NCBI RefSeq assembly: GCF_001428255.1
Contig: NZ_LMRW01000025.1
Location: forward strand, 233,632-297,631
Source of the DNA: Agromyces sp. Soil535
Lineage (GTDB): Bacteria; Actinomycetota; Actinomycetes; Actinomycetales; Microbacteriaceae
Reading direction: 5' to 3'
Length of the DNA: 64,000 nucleotides
Below the pieces are notes generated by a model, which searched no databases, had not been told where the DNA came from, and saw nothing but the letters and a program-made list of their open reading frames with translations. Each line of letters opens with the position of its first letter. Position 1 is the stretch's first letter. Position numbers and translations under genes: made by a program. Positions 57,840 through 64,000 of the stretch are shown here, one piece after another.

Positions 57840-58807
57840 CCGCCACGACCGTGAACACGTCAACGACGGCTCCGACGGAACCCCCCACTCTGCGCTCTCC
57901 AGCATCGGGGAAGGAGGCCCCGATCGCAGGCACTCCTCTTCGTCGCCGACGCCGGCAGCGACCCGAGGCGTTCACCATCGTCAGCTACATCGGGGTGATC
58001 GCCTTCGGCCTGACCTGCCTGATCCCGTTCTGGATGGTGGTCGCGGGTTCGCTCACCGCCGAGTCCACGCTGTCCCAGCGCGGCTACTCGTTCTGGCCCG
58101 ACCCGCTGTCGTTCGACGCCTATGCCACGATCTTCGCCGGCAACCGAGTGTGGCTGTCATATGGGGCGACGCTGTTCATCACGATCGTCGGCACCGTGAT
58201 CGCGGTCGCAGCGACATCCGGACTGGCGTGGGTGATCGCGCGGGGCCTGCCCCTCGTGAGCCGCCCCCTCGCCGTGTTCGCGTACATCCCCATGCTGTTC
58301 ACCGGCGGCCTCGTCCCGATGTACATCCTCGTCACCCAGGTGCTGCAACTGCGGAACTCGCTGTTCGCCGTCATCCTCCCGCTCGTGATCGCCCCCTTCC
58401 TGGTCTTCGTGCAAGTGAGCTTCTTCCGCGGCACGCCGCAGGAGATCCTCGACTCCGCCCGCATCGACGGCGCCGGGGAGCTGCGCATCTTCTTCCAGAT
58501 CGTCCTCCCGATCTCGAAGCCCGTCATCGCGGTGATCGCCCTGTTCTACGCGGTCACGTTCTGGAACGAGTGGTTCCACGCGCTCCTGTTCATCAGCGAC
58601 ACCAGCAGCTACCCGCTCCAGCTGGTGCTGCAGAACCTGATCTCGAGCGTCGCGAACGCTGCGGACCTCGGCTCCACCGTGTCGGCGCCGGTGTACCAGA
58701 TGCGGCTTGCGATGACCGTCATCACCATCGGTCCGATCCTGCTCGCGTACCCGTTCGCCCAGCGCTATTTCGTGAAGGGCCTCACCCTGGGCGCGACGAA
58801 GGGCTGA
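57836..58807 (+). CDS. ABC oligosaccharide permease, YtcP type
   Basis: 323 residues from the ATG in the ATGA overlap. A Thr/Pro/Arg-rich head and six membrane segments are present, with EAA loop DSARIDGAGELRIFFQIVLPISKPVIAV. It pairs with the LplB-type permease. No ATPase gene is in the cluster, so a shared ATPase (MsiK-like) is expected elsewhere. Confidence 0.88.
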   Translation: MTATTVNTSTTAPTEPPTLRSPASGKEAPIAGTPLRRRRRQRPEAFTIVSYIGVIAFGLTCLIPFWMVVAGSLTAESTLSQRGYSFWPDPLSFDAYATIFAGNRVWLSYGATLFITIVGTVIAVAATSGLAWVIARGLPLVSRPLAVFAYIPMLFTGGLVPMYILVTQVLQLRNSLFAVILPLVIAPFLVFVQVSFFRGTPQEILDSARIDGAGELRIFFQIVLPISKPVIAVIALFYAVTFWNEWFHALLFISDTSSYPLQLVLQNLISSVANAADLGSTVSAPVYQMRLAMTVITIGPILLAYPFAQRYFVKGLTLGATKG

Positions 58808-58874
58808 TCCCCACCCCGCAACACCCAACCCCCACCCCCGCAACACACGTTCCATCACCTAGGAAGGACGCACC

Positions 58875-60434
58875 ATGACGGCACTCCCCAACGGCCGCGG
58901 GCTGTCACGTCGAGGATTCCTCGCCGGAGCCGGCGGCGCAATTGCAGCTCTCGCGCTCGCCGCCTGCACCCCCGGCGGAGGAGGCGGGGGCACTCGCAGC
59001 TCCTACGGCCTCCTGCTGCCCGGTGACGTTCCCCCGCAGTGGGATCGGATCCGCGACGCGGTCAACAAGAAGCTGAAGGCGGACCTCGGCTTCGAGTTCA
59101 AGCCCGAGTTCATCAACTGGAAGAACTACGCGTCGCAGTCACTGCTGAAGTTCACGGCGGGTGAGGAGTTCGAGACCGCGCTGAGCGCCCGATGGCTCAA
59201 CATCGCGCAGCTCATCGAATCGAACGCGCTGATGCCGCTCGACAGCGCCATCGCGAGCGGCGACTACCCGAACCTGACCGCGGCGATCGACAAGAGCGCG
59301 TTCGACGCGAACCGCTGGACCGACGGCTCGATCTACGGCATCCCCGCCGTCAACAGCGCCGCCCGCATCCACCACCACGTCGCTCGCGGCGATCTCGTGG
59401 ACAAGTACGCCGGCGGCAGCATCTCGACCTTCGACGAGCTCGAGAAGTTCTGGTACGACGTCGTGCAGAAGGAGGGGATCCCCGGATACATCAACCGCAA
59501 CTCCGTCTTCGACGTGCTGGGCGCGCCCACCGGCAATCTCTATGCGCAGGGCTGGGAGACGCCCGACCTCATCCCGCTGTACTTCTCGAGCGACTCACTG
59601 CTGTTCGTCCCGGGCAAGAACGCCGCATCCATCGGATCTGCGAACGCCGTCCCGTTCTGGGAGTACGAGCCCTACGTGGAGTCGCTCCGTCGCGTGCGGC
59701 AGTACTACCAGGACGGCATCATCAACGCCGACCGCCTCAACGCCGACCCGGCGACCCTCCGGGCCCAGTTCGACGGCGGCGGTGCGGCGACGATCTGGGG
59801 CATCACGGATGGCCTCGACACGTCGGGACACCTGGCCCAGCTCGAGAAGGCGGTGCCGGGCGCGACGCTGGTCACGCTCCTTCCGTTCCAGGACGGCGAG
59901 AGCGCCAAGCCCAACCAGACCTTCCAGGCGGACAACGTCGTCGTCGTGAATGCTCGAGGCGCCGACAACGAGGCCGCACTCAAGTTGCTCGACTGGGTCT
60001 CGGTCCAGGAGAACCACGACCTGCTCCAGTACGGCGTCGAAGGCACCGATTGGAAGGCGGTCGGCGACGATGCCTATGAGGCGACGGGCGAGTACAACAA
60101 CTTCCCCGGCTACGCGCTCAGCTGGCGCATCCCGCTGGAGCGGAAGTTCTCTCGCATGAGCGAGACGGAGGACCGCTGGTTCGAGTGGTCGAAGAGCTAC
60201 GAGAACTTCACGCTCGACCCGTTCGCCAGCTTCATCCCAGACCTCAGCGAGGTCGAGAACGAGCACTCGCAGATCACCGCCGCGATCGCCGAGTACGGCA
60301 ACCCGCTCTGGGCCGGCGCGGTCGACGTCGACGAGGGCCTCGACAACCTGAAGCGGGCGGTCGACCAGGCCGGGCTCGCCGCGGTGCAGGCGGAGCTCAA
60401 CACGCAGGCCGACGCCTACCTGGCGTCGCAGTAG
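58875..60434 (+). CDS. ABC oligosaccharide-binding lipoprotein, LipO type
   Basis: 519 residues after a clear AGGAAGGACGC. A Tat-lipoprotein signal (LSRRGFLAGAGGAIAALALAAC, lipid Cys about 31) leads into a Gly-rich linker and a long solute-binding domain of the LipO/YtcQ kind. Stretches include WKNYASQSLLKFTAGEEFE, GSIYGIPAVNSAARIHHHV and EYNNFPGYALSWRIPLERKFSR. The larger-than-usual size suits bulky oligosaccharides. The 67-base leader is C-rich with CCCAACC/CCCACC repeats. A hairpin follows the stop. Confidence 0.86.
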   Translation: MTALPNGRGLSRRGFLAGAGGAIAALALAACTPGGGGGGTRSSYGLLLPGDVPPQWDRIRDAVNKKLKADLGFEFKPEFINWKNYASQSLLKFTAGEEFETALSARWLNIAQLIESNALMPLDSAIASGDYPNLTAAIDKSAFDANRWTDGSIYGIPAVNSAARIHHHVARGDLVDKYAGGSISTFDELEKFWYDVVQKEGIPGYINRNSVFDVLGAPTGNLYAQGWETPDLIPLYFSSDSLLFVPGKNAASIGSANAVPFWEYEPYVESLRRVRQYYQDGIINADRLNADPATLRAQFDGGGAATIWGITDGLDTSGHLAQLEKAVPGATLVTLLPFQDGESAKPNQTFQADNVVVVNARGADNEAALKLLDWVSVQENHDLLQYGVEGTDWKAVGDDAYEATGEYNNFPGYALSWRIPLERKFSRMSETEDRWFEWSKSYENFTLDPFASFIPDLSEVENEHSQITAAIAEYGNPLWAGAVDVDEGLDNLKRAVDQAGLAAVQAELNTQADAYLASQ

Positions 60435-60442
60435 TCGTGTTC

Positions 60443-60476
60443 CGGGGCTCCCGGACCCTCCCCGCCGGGAGCCCCG
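60443..60476 (+). terminator. Hairpin between the binding-protein and dehydrogenase genes
   Basis: CGGGGCTCCCGG pairs with CCGGGAGCCCCG around a ten-base loop. Being inside the operon it may be a partial terminator or an mRNA-stabilising stem that favours the binding-protein message. Confidence 0.7.
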
Positions 60477-60502
60477 AAACGCACGCACAACGAAGGAGCA
60501 GT

Positions 60503-61483
60503 GTGATCGAATACGCTGTCGCAGTCGGCTCGAATCGGCTTGCGGAACGTCTGTTCGGGTCCTCGTTCGAGGAGCTGGCGGATGTCCCGGCCGAGCGAGT
60601 CGGCGGTGTGCTCACCGAGTTCGACTCGGACGTCTCGCGGCGAGTGCTCGAGCGGGCGGACGTGCTGGTCACCGGGTGGGACACGCCCCCGCTGACGGCC
60701 GCCACGCTCGACGCGGCGCCGCGGCTCCGACAGGTGATCCACGCAGGCGGTGCCGTCGAGTGGCTGTTCCCCGACGGCATGCGCGGCATCGCGGCATCCG
60801 ACACCGGCGCGGTGAACGCCGTTCCCGTCGCCGAATACGCGTTGGCCATGGTCGTCCTCGCGAACAAGGATGCCTTCCGAGCTCGGGAGCTCTATCGCGA
60901 CCGGCGCGCGTTCATCGACCGCGAGGAGGAGTTCGCGGCGAGCGGGAACCACATCCGGACGGTCGGGGTGGTCAGCGCTTCGCGAACCGGCAGGGCGCTC
61001 ATCGAGTTGCTGCGGCCCTTCGCGACGCTTCGCGTGCTGGTGTACGACCCTCAGCTCAGCACCCGGGACGCCCGTGCTCTCGGCGTGACGTCGGTCACCC
61101 TCCGCGAGCTCATGCGCGTCAGCGACGTGGTCACGCTCCACCCCCCGGTGCTCCCCGACACGATCGGGATGATCGACGCGGAGATGCTCGCGCTCCTGCC
61201 CGACGGGGCGACGCTCATCAACACCGCCCGCGGCGAGATCGTCGACCACGCCGCCCTGGAACGCGAACTCCGTCGACAGCGGATCAAGGCGATCCTCGAC
61301 GTGACCGACCCCGAGCCGCTGCCGGCGTCATCGCCCCTGTACGACCTGCCGAATGTCTTCCTCACCCCGCACGTCGCCGGATCGATGGGCACCGAGCTGC
61401 GACGCATGGGCGGCGAGGTCGCCTCGATCCTCACCCGATTCGTCGGGAATGAGCGGCTCGCACGGGGCATGCCGCTGGGTTGA
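60503..61483 (+). CDS. D-isomer-specific 2-hydroxyacid dehydrogenase family protein
   Basis: 326 residues from a GTG preceded by AAGGAG. The substrate-binding half is followed by a NAD site at HIRTVGVVSASRTGRALIELL, which has VSASRTG where GxGxxG is normal. SDVVTLHPPVLPDT, the catalytic Arg in INTARGEIVDHAALERELR, Glu in DVTDPEPLP and His in LTPHVAGSMG follow. The altered dinucleotide loop may change cofactor use. It is last in the LplB-type operon before the LacI gene and may reduce or oxidise a sugar acid released from the imported substrate. Confidence 0.83.
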   Translation: MIEYAVAVGSNRLAERLFGSSFEELADVPAERVGGVLTEFDSDVSRRVLERADVLVTGWDTPPLTAATLDAAPRLRQVIHAGGAVEWLFPDGMRGIAASDTGAVNAVPVAEYALAMVVLANKDAFRARELYRDRRAFIDREEEFAASGNHIRTVGVVSASRTGRALIELLRPFATLRVLVYDPQLSTRDARALGVTSVTLRELMRVSDVVTLHPPVLPDTIGMIDAEMLALLPDGATLINTARGEIVDHAALERELRRQRIKAILDVTDPEPLPASSPLYDLPNVFLTPHVAGSMGTELRRMGGEVASILTRFVGNERLARGMPLG

Positions 61484-61493
61484 AAGCGTTTCC
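61481..61493 (+). promoter_or_regulatory. LacI-type operator before the LacI gene
   Basis: TGAAAGCGTTTCC (reverse GGAAACGCTTTCA) overlaps the dehydrogenase stop and lies 30 bases before the LacI start. Its core matches the palindromes at 56563 and 56681, so the repressor probably controls itself and the importer operon. Confidence 0.7.
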
Positions 61494-61522
61494 GTTAGGG
61501 TTCCGAAGAGGTCAGGAGGCAC

Positions 61523-62560
61523 ATGTCGACAATGGGCGAATCCGCTTCGACACGCGCCGCTCGCCTGTCCGATGTCGCTCGACTCGCCGGCGTCTCCGCG
61601 GCCACGGCGTCTCGCGCGCTCAATGGCAGCGACAGGGGGGTTCGCGAGGTCAATCGGGTGAAGGTGCTCGAGGCGGCCAAGACCTTGGGCTACGCCACGA
61701 ATGTCGCGGCCCAGGCCGTCGCGCGGGGCCGGAACCGCGGCGTCACCCTGGTGGTGAAGGGCATGCCCGACGACTACGCCAACCCGATCATCGCCGGCGT
61801 CGTCACGGCGGCGCAGCGTCGCAGGCTGCCGGTCACGATCACGTCGGCGGGCACCGATCCGGCCGATCTCGTCGAGTCCGTGCACAACGCCCGCGGCCAC
61901 CGCCCGGAGTTCCTCATGATCACCGGTGGCCGGGCGACGGATGATGCGACGATCCCCGAGCTCGTCGACGCCCTCGAGCGCTACGAAGCGGAAGGCGGCA
62001 GGGTCGTGCTCATCACCCAGCCGGGCCTGCCCTTCGACACCGTCGCCTACGAGAACCGCAAGGGCGGCTACGACATGGCGCGGACGCTGGCCGACCTCGG
62101 ATATCGCGACTTCGCCGTCATCTCCGGGATGAAGCACGGCCTCACACAGCGCGATCGCACGGACGGGTTCGTCGATGGTCTCGCCGAGTCCGGCATCCGG
62201 ATCACGGCAGACAGGATCCTGATCGGCGAGTTCAACCGCGACGCGGCTTACGCGATGACGGGAGACCTGCTGCGCCGAGGCATCCCGGTCGATGCGATCT
62301 TCGCGGTGAACGACGCCATGGCGCTCGGCGTGCTGACGTTCCTCCGGGACGCGGGGCGTCGGATCGCCGTCGCCGGATTCGACGACATCAAGGCGCTCAG
62401 GGACATCACCCCGTCGCTGACCACCGTGCATCTGCCATGGGAGCAGGTGGCCGATGAGGCGTTGACGATGGCGATGGGCCCGCGCGGCGACGGGCCGCGG
62501 ACCATCATGATCGAGGGGCATGTCGTCGTACGCGAGAGCACGCCGCGAGTAGCGCAGTAG
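61523..62560 (+). CDS. LacI-family repressor of the LplB-type importer operon
   Basis: 345 residues. The HTH is AARLSDVARLAGVSAATASRALNGSDRGV, with hinge VAAQAVARG. The effector domain includes GGYDMARTLADLGYRDFAVISG and VDAIFAVNDAMALGVLTFLRDAGRRIAVAGFDDIKALRDITPSLTTVHLP. AGGAGG lies a few bases before the ATG at 61523. GGAAACGCTTTC-like palindromes occur before this gene and before the operon's first gene. Confidence 0.88.
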   Translation: MSTMGESASTRAARLSDVARLAGVSAATASRALNGSDRGVREVNRVKVLEAAKTLGYATNVAAQAVARGRNRGVTLVVKGMPDDYANPIIAGVVTAAQRRRLPVTITSAGTDPADLVESVHNARGHRPEFLMITGGRATDDATIPELVDALERYEAEGGRVVLITQPGLPFDTVAYENRKGGYDMARTLADLGYRDFAVISGMKHGLTQRDRTDGFVDGLAESGIRITADRILIGEFNRDAAYAMTGDLLRRGIPVDAIFAVNDAMALGVLTFLRDAGRRIAVAGFDDIKALRDITPSLTTVHLPWEQVADEALTMAMGPRGDGPRTIMIEGHVVVRESTPRVAQ

Positions 62561-62562
62561 CT

Positions 62563-62640
62563 CGGATGGCGAGCGCTGGCCGTTCGGGTTCTGGGACGGG
62601 ACGCCGTCGGAGTCGCTCATGCTGCAGGGTCTACTGAGCG
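62563..62640 (+). other. Possible coding fragment next to the insertion-sequence scar
   Basis: Shortly after the LacI stop the plus strand reads DGERWPFGFWDGTPSESLML without a start. The aromatic-rich make-up looks like real protein, perhaps the end of a lost enzyme gene of the operon, but no family is recognised. The segment runs into the minus-strand HNH fragment. Confidence 0.25.
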
Positions 62641-62805
62641 CCGATCATGTCGATCATGTTGGTCGCGTCGGTCGGCGAGTCGGGTGGGTGATTTGGTGAT
62701 GGCGCGCCAGCTGCCGCCGGGGTCGAGCCAGGCGGGTGGGCGGATGTGGGGGACGCCGTGGAGCATCCGGATGCCCCAGCCGGAGGTGTCGATGGTGCGG
62801 TGAAT
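62617..62805 (-). pseudogene. C-terminal fragment of a DUF222/HNH endonuclease gene
   Basis: The minus strand reads HRTIDTSGWGIRMLHGVPHIRPPAWLDPGGSW and stops at 62617. This is the end of the HNH domain and tail of the DUF222-HNH proteins that are numerous in actinobacteria. Everything before the final His-X-Thr region is missing, and the fragment abuts the IS110 transposase gene at about 62806, so an insertion or deletion cut the gene. Confidence 0.75.
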
Positions 62806-62809
62806 GCTC

Positions 62810-63856
62810 CTATGCACTGTCAAGGGTGATTTCGAGGTCGGCTTGGAGTGCTCGGTAGAGCTCTCTGACGACGGCTCGTTTGAGGCAGCGGATGATCTCC
62901 TTCTTGGTCTTGCCTTCGGCGGTGCGTTTGGCGACGTAGGCGCGGGTGGGTGCATGCCAGCGGAGCCGGTTAATGACGATCATGTGGATCGCGGAGTTCG
63001 CGGCCCTGTCACCGCCCCGGTGGAGTCGGTGGCGGACGGTGTTACCGGAGCTGGCGGGGATCGGCGCGACACCGCAGATCCGTGCGAGCGCGGCTTCGGA
63101 GTGGAGCCGGTCCAGGTTCTCGCCAGCGGTGGTGAGGATCTGACCGGCGGCCTCGGTCCCGACACCGATAGCGGCCAAGAGCGTCGGGGTGTGCTGGCGC
63201 AGGATGAGGTTGAGCTCGTCGTTGGCTTCCGCGATCTCCTCGTCGAGTTGCTGAACCCGGCGCGCCAAGCGACGCAGCATGCGACGGGCGGTCACCGCCG
63301 GGTCGTCAAGAGCGAAGTGAGCGGGCGGGCGGAGCGTCGCGCAGCGTGCCACCAAGGCCGCGCGCTCGTAGCCGGCCAGGCGTTCGCGGAGGTCCTCGGG
63401 CGCACCCCAGAGCACGCCGTGGATCTGTTGGATCGCGACGCGACGTGCTCGCGCGGCGCCGCGCCGAGTCGCGCGAATCAACCGCACTGCTTCGACAAAG
63501 CCTTCGCGCCCCTTCGGGATGGTCGATGCGGTGCCGCTAAGTGCGGCGCGTGCGGCGTTGATCGCGTCGATCGGATCGGACTTTCCTCGTGCTCTGCGAT
63601 CCTGCCGGTTCGGTCGGATGACCTCGACAACCAGGACCTGGTTGCTCTCGAGGTGTCGCTGCAACCCAGAGCCGAACGATCCCGTCCCCTCGACGCCGAC
63701 CTTGATCAGCACCCCGAAAGCGAGCATCCACTTCAGCATCTGCGCATACCCGGCCGCGGTCGCGGGAAACTCCCGGTCGCCGAGGACCTGGCCGGTGGCT
63801 GCTTCCAGCGCCGCGGCATGGTGCGTGAGCTTGTGGGTATCGACTCCACCGACCAC
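62810..63856 (-). CDS. IS110-family transposase (DEDD)
   Basis: 348 residues from a GTG. The N-terminal RuvC-like domain has the acidic set GGVDTHK (Asp), VGVEGTG (Glu) and GKSDPIDA (two Asp). The C-terminal transposase_20 domain has LAAIGVGTEAAGQIL and ARICGVAPIPASSGNTVRHRLHRGGDRAANSAIH, with the conserved Ser. The frame is intact and full length for the family, so the protein may be active. However, the flanks seem too short to hold the long non-coding end where IS110 elements encode their bridge RNA. Confidence 0.9.
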   Translation of the reverse strand: MVGGVDTHKLTHHAAALEAATGQVLGDREFPATAAGYAQMLKWMLAFGVLIKVGVEGTGSFGSGLQRHLESNQVLVVEVIRPNRQDRRARGKSDPIDAINAARAALSGTASTIPKGREGFVEAVRLIRATRRGAARARRVAIQQIHGVLWGAPEDLRERLAGYERAALVARCATLRPPAHFALDDPAVTARRMLRRLARRVQQLDEEIAEANDELNLILRQHTPTLLAAIGVGTEAAGQILTTAGENLDRLHSEAALARICGVAPIPASSGNTVRHRLHRGGDRAANSAIHMIVINRLRWHAPTRAYVAKRTAEGKTKKEIIRCLKRAVVRELYRALQADLEITLDSA

Positions 63857-63904
63857 GGCTACGGCCCGCTCGGGTCTGCTGCATGGATAGGTGACGGGTT
63901 GTAG

Positions 63905-64000
63905 TCACGCAGCCAGTGCGGCTGGCGTGTTCATGATGGCCTCGAACTCGATCGGGGTCAAACGACCGAGCCGGGCCTGACGTCGGCGGCGGTGGTAGGT
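63905..64000 (-). CDS. IS3-family transposase, C-terminal end (continues past window)
   Basis: The minus strand from 64000 to the TGA at 63905-63907 reads TYHRRRRQARLGRLTPIEFE and ends NTPAALAA, the usual close of IS3-group OrfB transposases (H-RRR-x-LG-x-L-P-x-E-F-E). Thirty-one codons are visible. The element's end probably lies near TGACGGGTTGTAG at 63892. Confidence 0.85.
   Translation of the reverse strand, partial: TYHRRRRQARLGRLTPIEFEAIMNTPAALAA

Larger units (their letters stand above)
62806..64000. mobile_element. Insertion-sequence island: IS110-family element next to an IS3-type element
   Basis: An apparently complete IS110-family transposase gene (62810-63856) lies between a DUF222/HNH fragment on the left and the 3' end of an IS3-type transposase gene on the right, which leaves the window. 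IS110 elements have no true terminal inverted repeats, so ends cannot be set exactly. Only 4 bases lie between the transposase stop and the HNH fragment, and 48 bases between its start and the IS3-type stop. Confidence 0.7.

Overview
The window is 64 kb of high-GC DNA. Its genes are tightly packed and often overlap by 4 bases (ATGA or GTGA), start codons include many GTGs, lipoproteins carry Tat or Sec signals, and there is a strong Ala-Ser habit of GCA-TCC. The gene families (DUF222/HNH fragment, GPH/SLC45-type sugar carriers, many LacI regulators, CGNR and Acg-type nitroreductase genes) point to an actinobacterium, probably Microbacteriaceae (Agromyces- or Microbacterium-like). The genus is inference. 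No rRNA, tRNA or CRISPR array was seen. The content looks like a catabolic region for plant polymers and polyphenols.

Region 1 (1-12.2 kb) is a gallotannin/gallate regulon. It holds a secreted subtype-B-like tannase, a four-gene SsuABC-type ABC importer on the minus strand, a FadR-type GntR regulator, and a five-gene translationally coupled operon. That operon encodes GalB-like 4-oxalomesaconate hydratase, GalC-like aldolase, a 6PGDH-like dehydrogenase of unknown role, GalD-like tautomerase and a ring-cleaving dioxygenase. The dioxygenase is a type I (vicinal oxygen chelate) extradiol enzyme rather than the LigAB-type GalA/DesB known for gallate. Near-identical 12-bp palindromes (ATTGTTGACAAT type) lie before the tannase, the importer and the gal operon, tying the three units together.

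Region 2 (12.3-31 kb) has a four-domain CoA-disulfide-reductase/rhodanese/TusA/DsrE fusion, a 1533-residue secreted protein with two GH43 domains, and a run of housekeeping-like genes (cupin, MarR, DUF151 nuclease, K+ channel, RibD-like reductase, SRPBCC, hydrolase). A likely 10-methyl fatty acid pair (tmsA/tmsB-like) follows. The 3' ends of two genes (DUF151 and the methyltransferase) are duplicated downstream, flanking a K+ channel gene and a LysR remnant respectively. An NmrA/AraC divergent pair closes the region.

Region 3 (29.3-45 kb) carries a LacI-controlled unit of sugar carrier, an intracellular GH78-GH3 fusion (alpha-L-rhamnosidase plus beta-glucosidase) and an esterase, suited to rhamnosyl-glucosides such as flavonoid rutinosides. 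An SDR, a DUF218 protein and a CHY zinc-finger gene follow. A second, unrelated tannase/feruloyl-esterase gene lies behind a MarR regulator with palindromic operators.

Region 4 (43.5-51 kb) is a LacI-controlled galactoside operon: GH42, ABC importer, and a GH36 gene that has lost its catalytic barrel. Region 5 (50.6-56.5 kb) has small regulator/enzyme pairs (VOC, CGNR/hydrolase, TetR/nitroreductase, DUF2236/hydrolase). Region 6 (56.8-62.6 kb) is an LplB/YtcP-type oligosaccharide importer with a 2-hydroxyacid dehydrogenase and a LacI regulator. The right edge is an insertion-sequence scar: a DUF222/HNH gene fragment, an IS110 transposase, and the C-terminus of an IS3-type transposase running out of the window.
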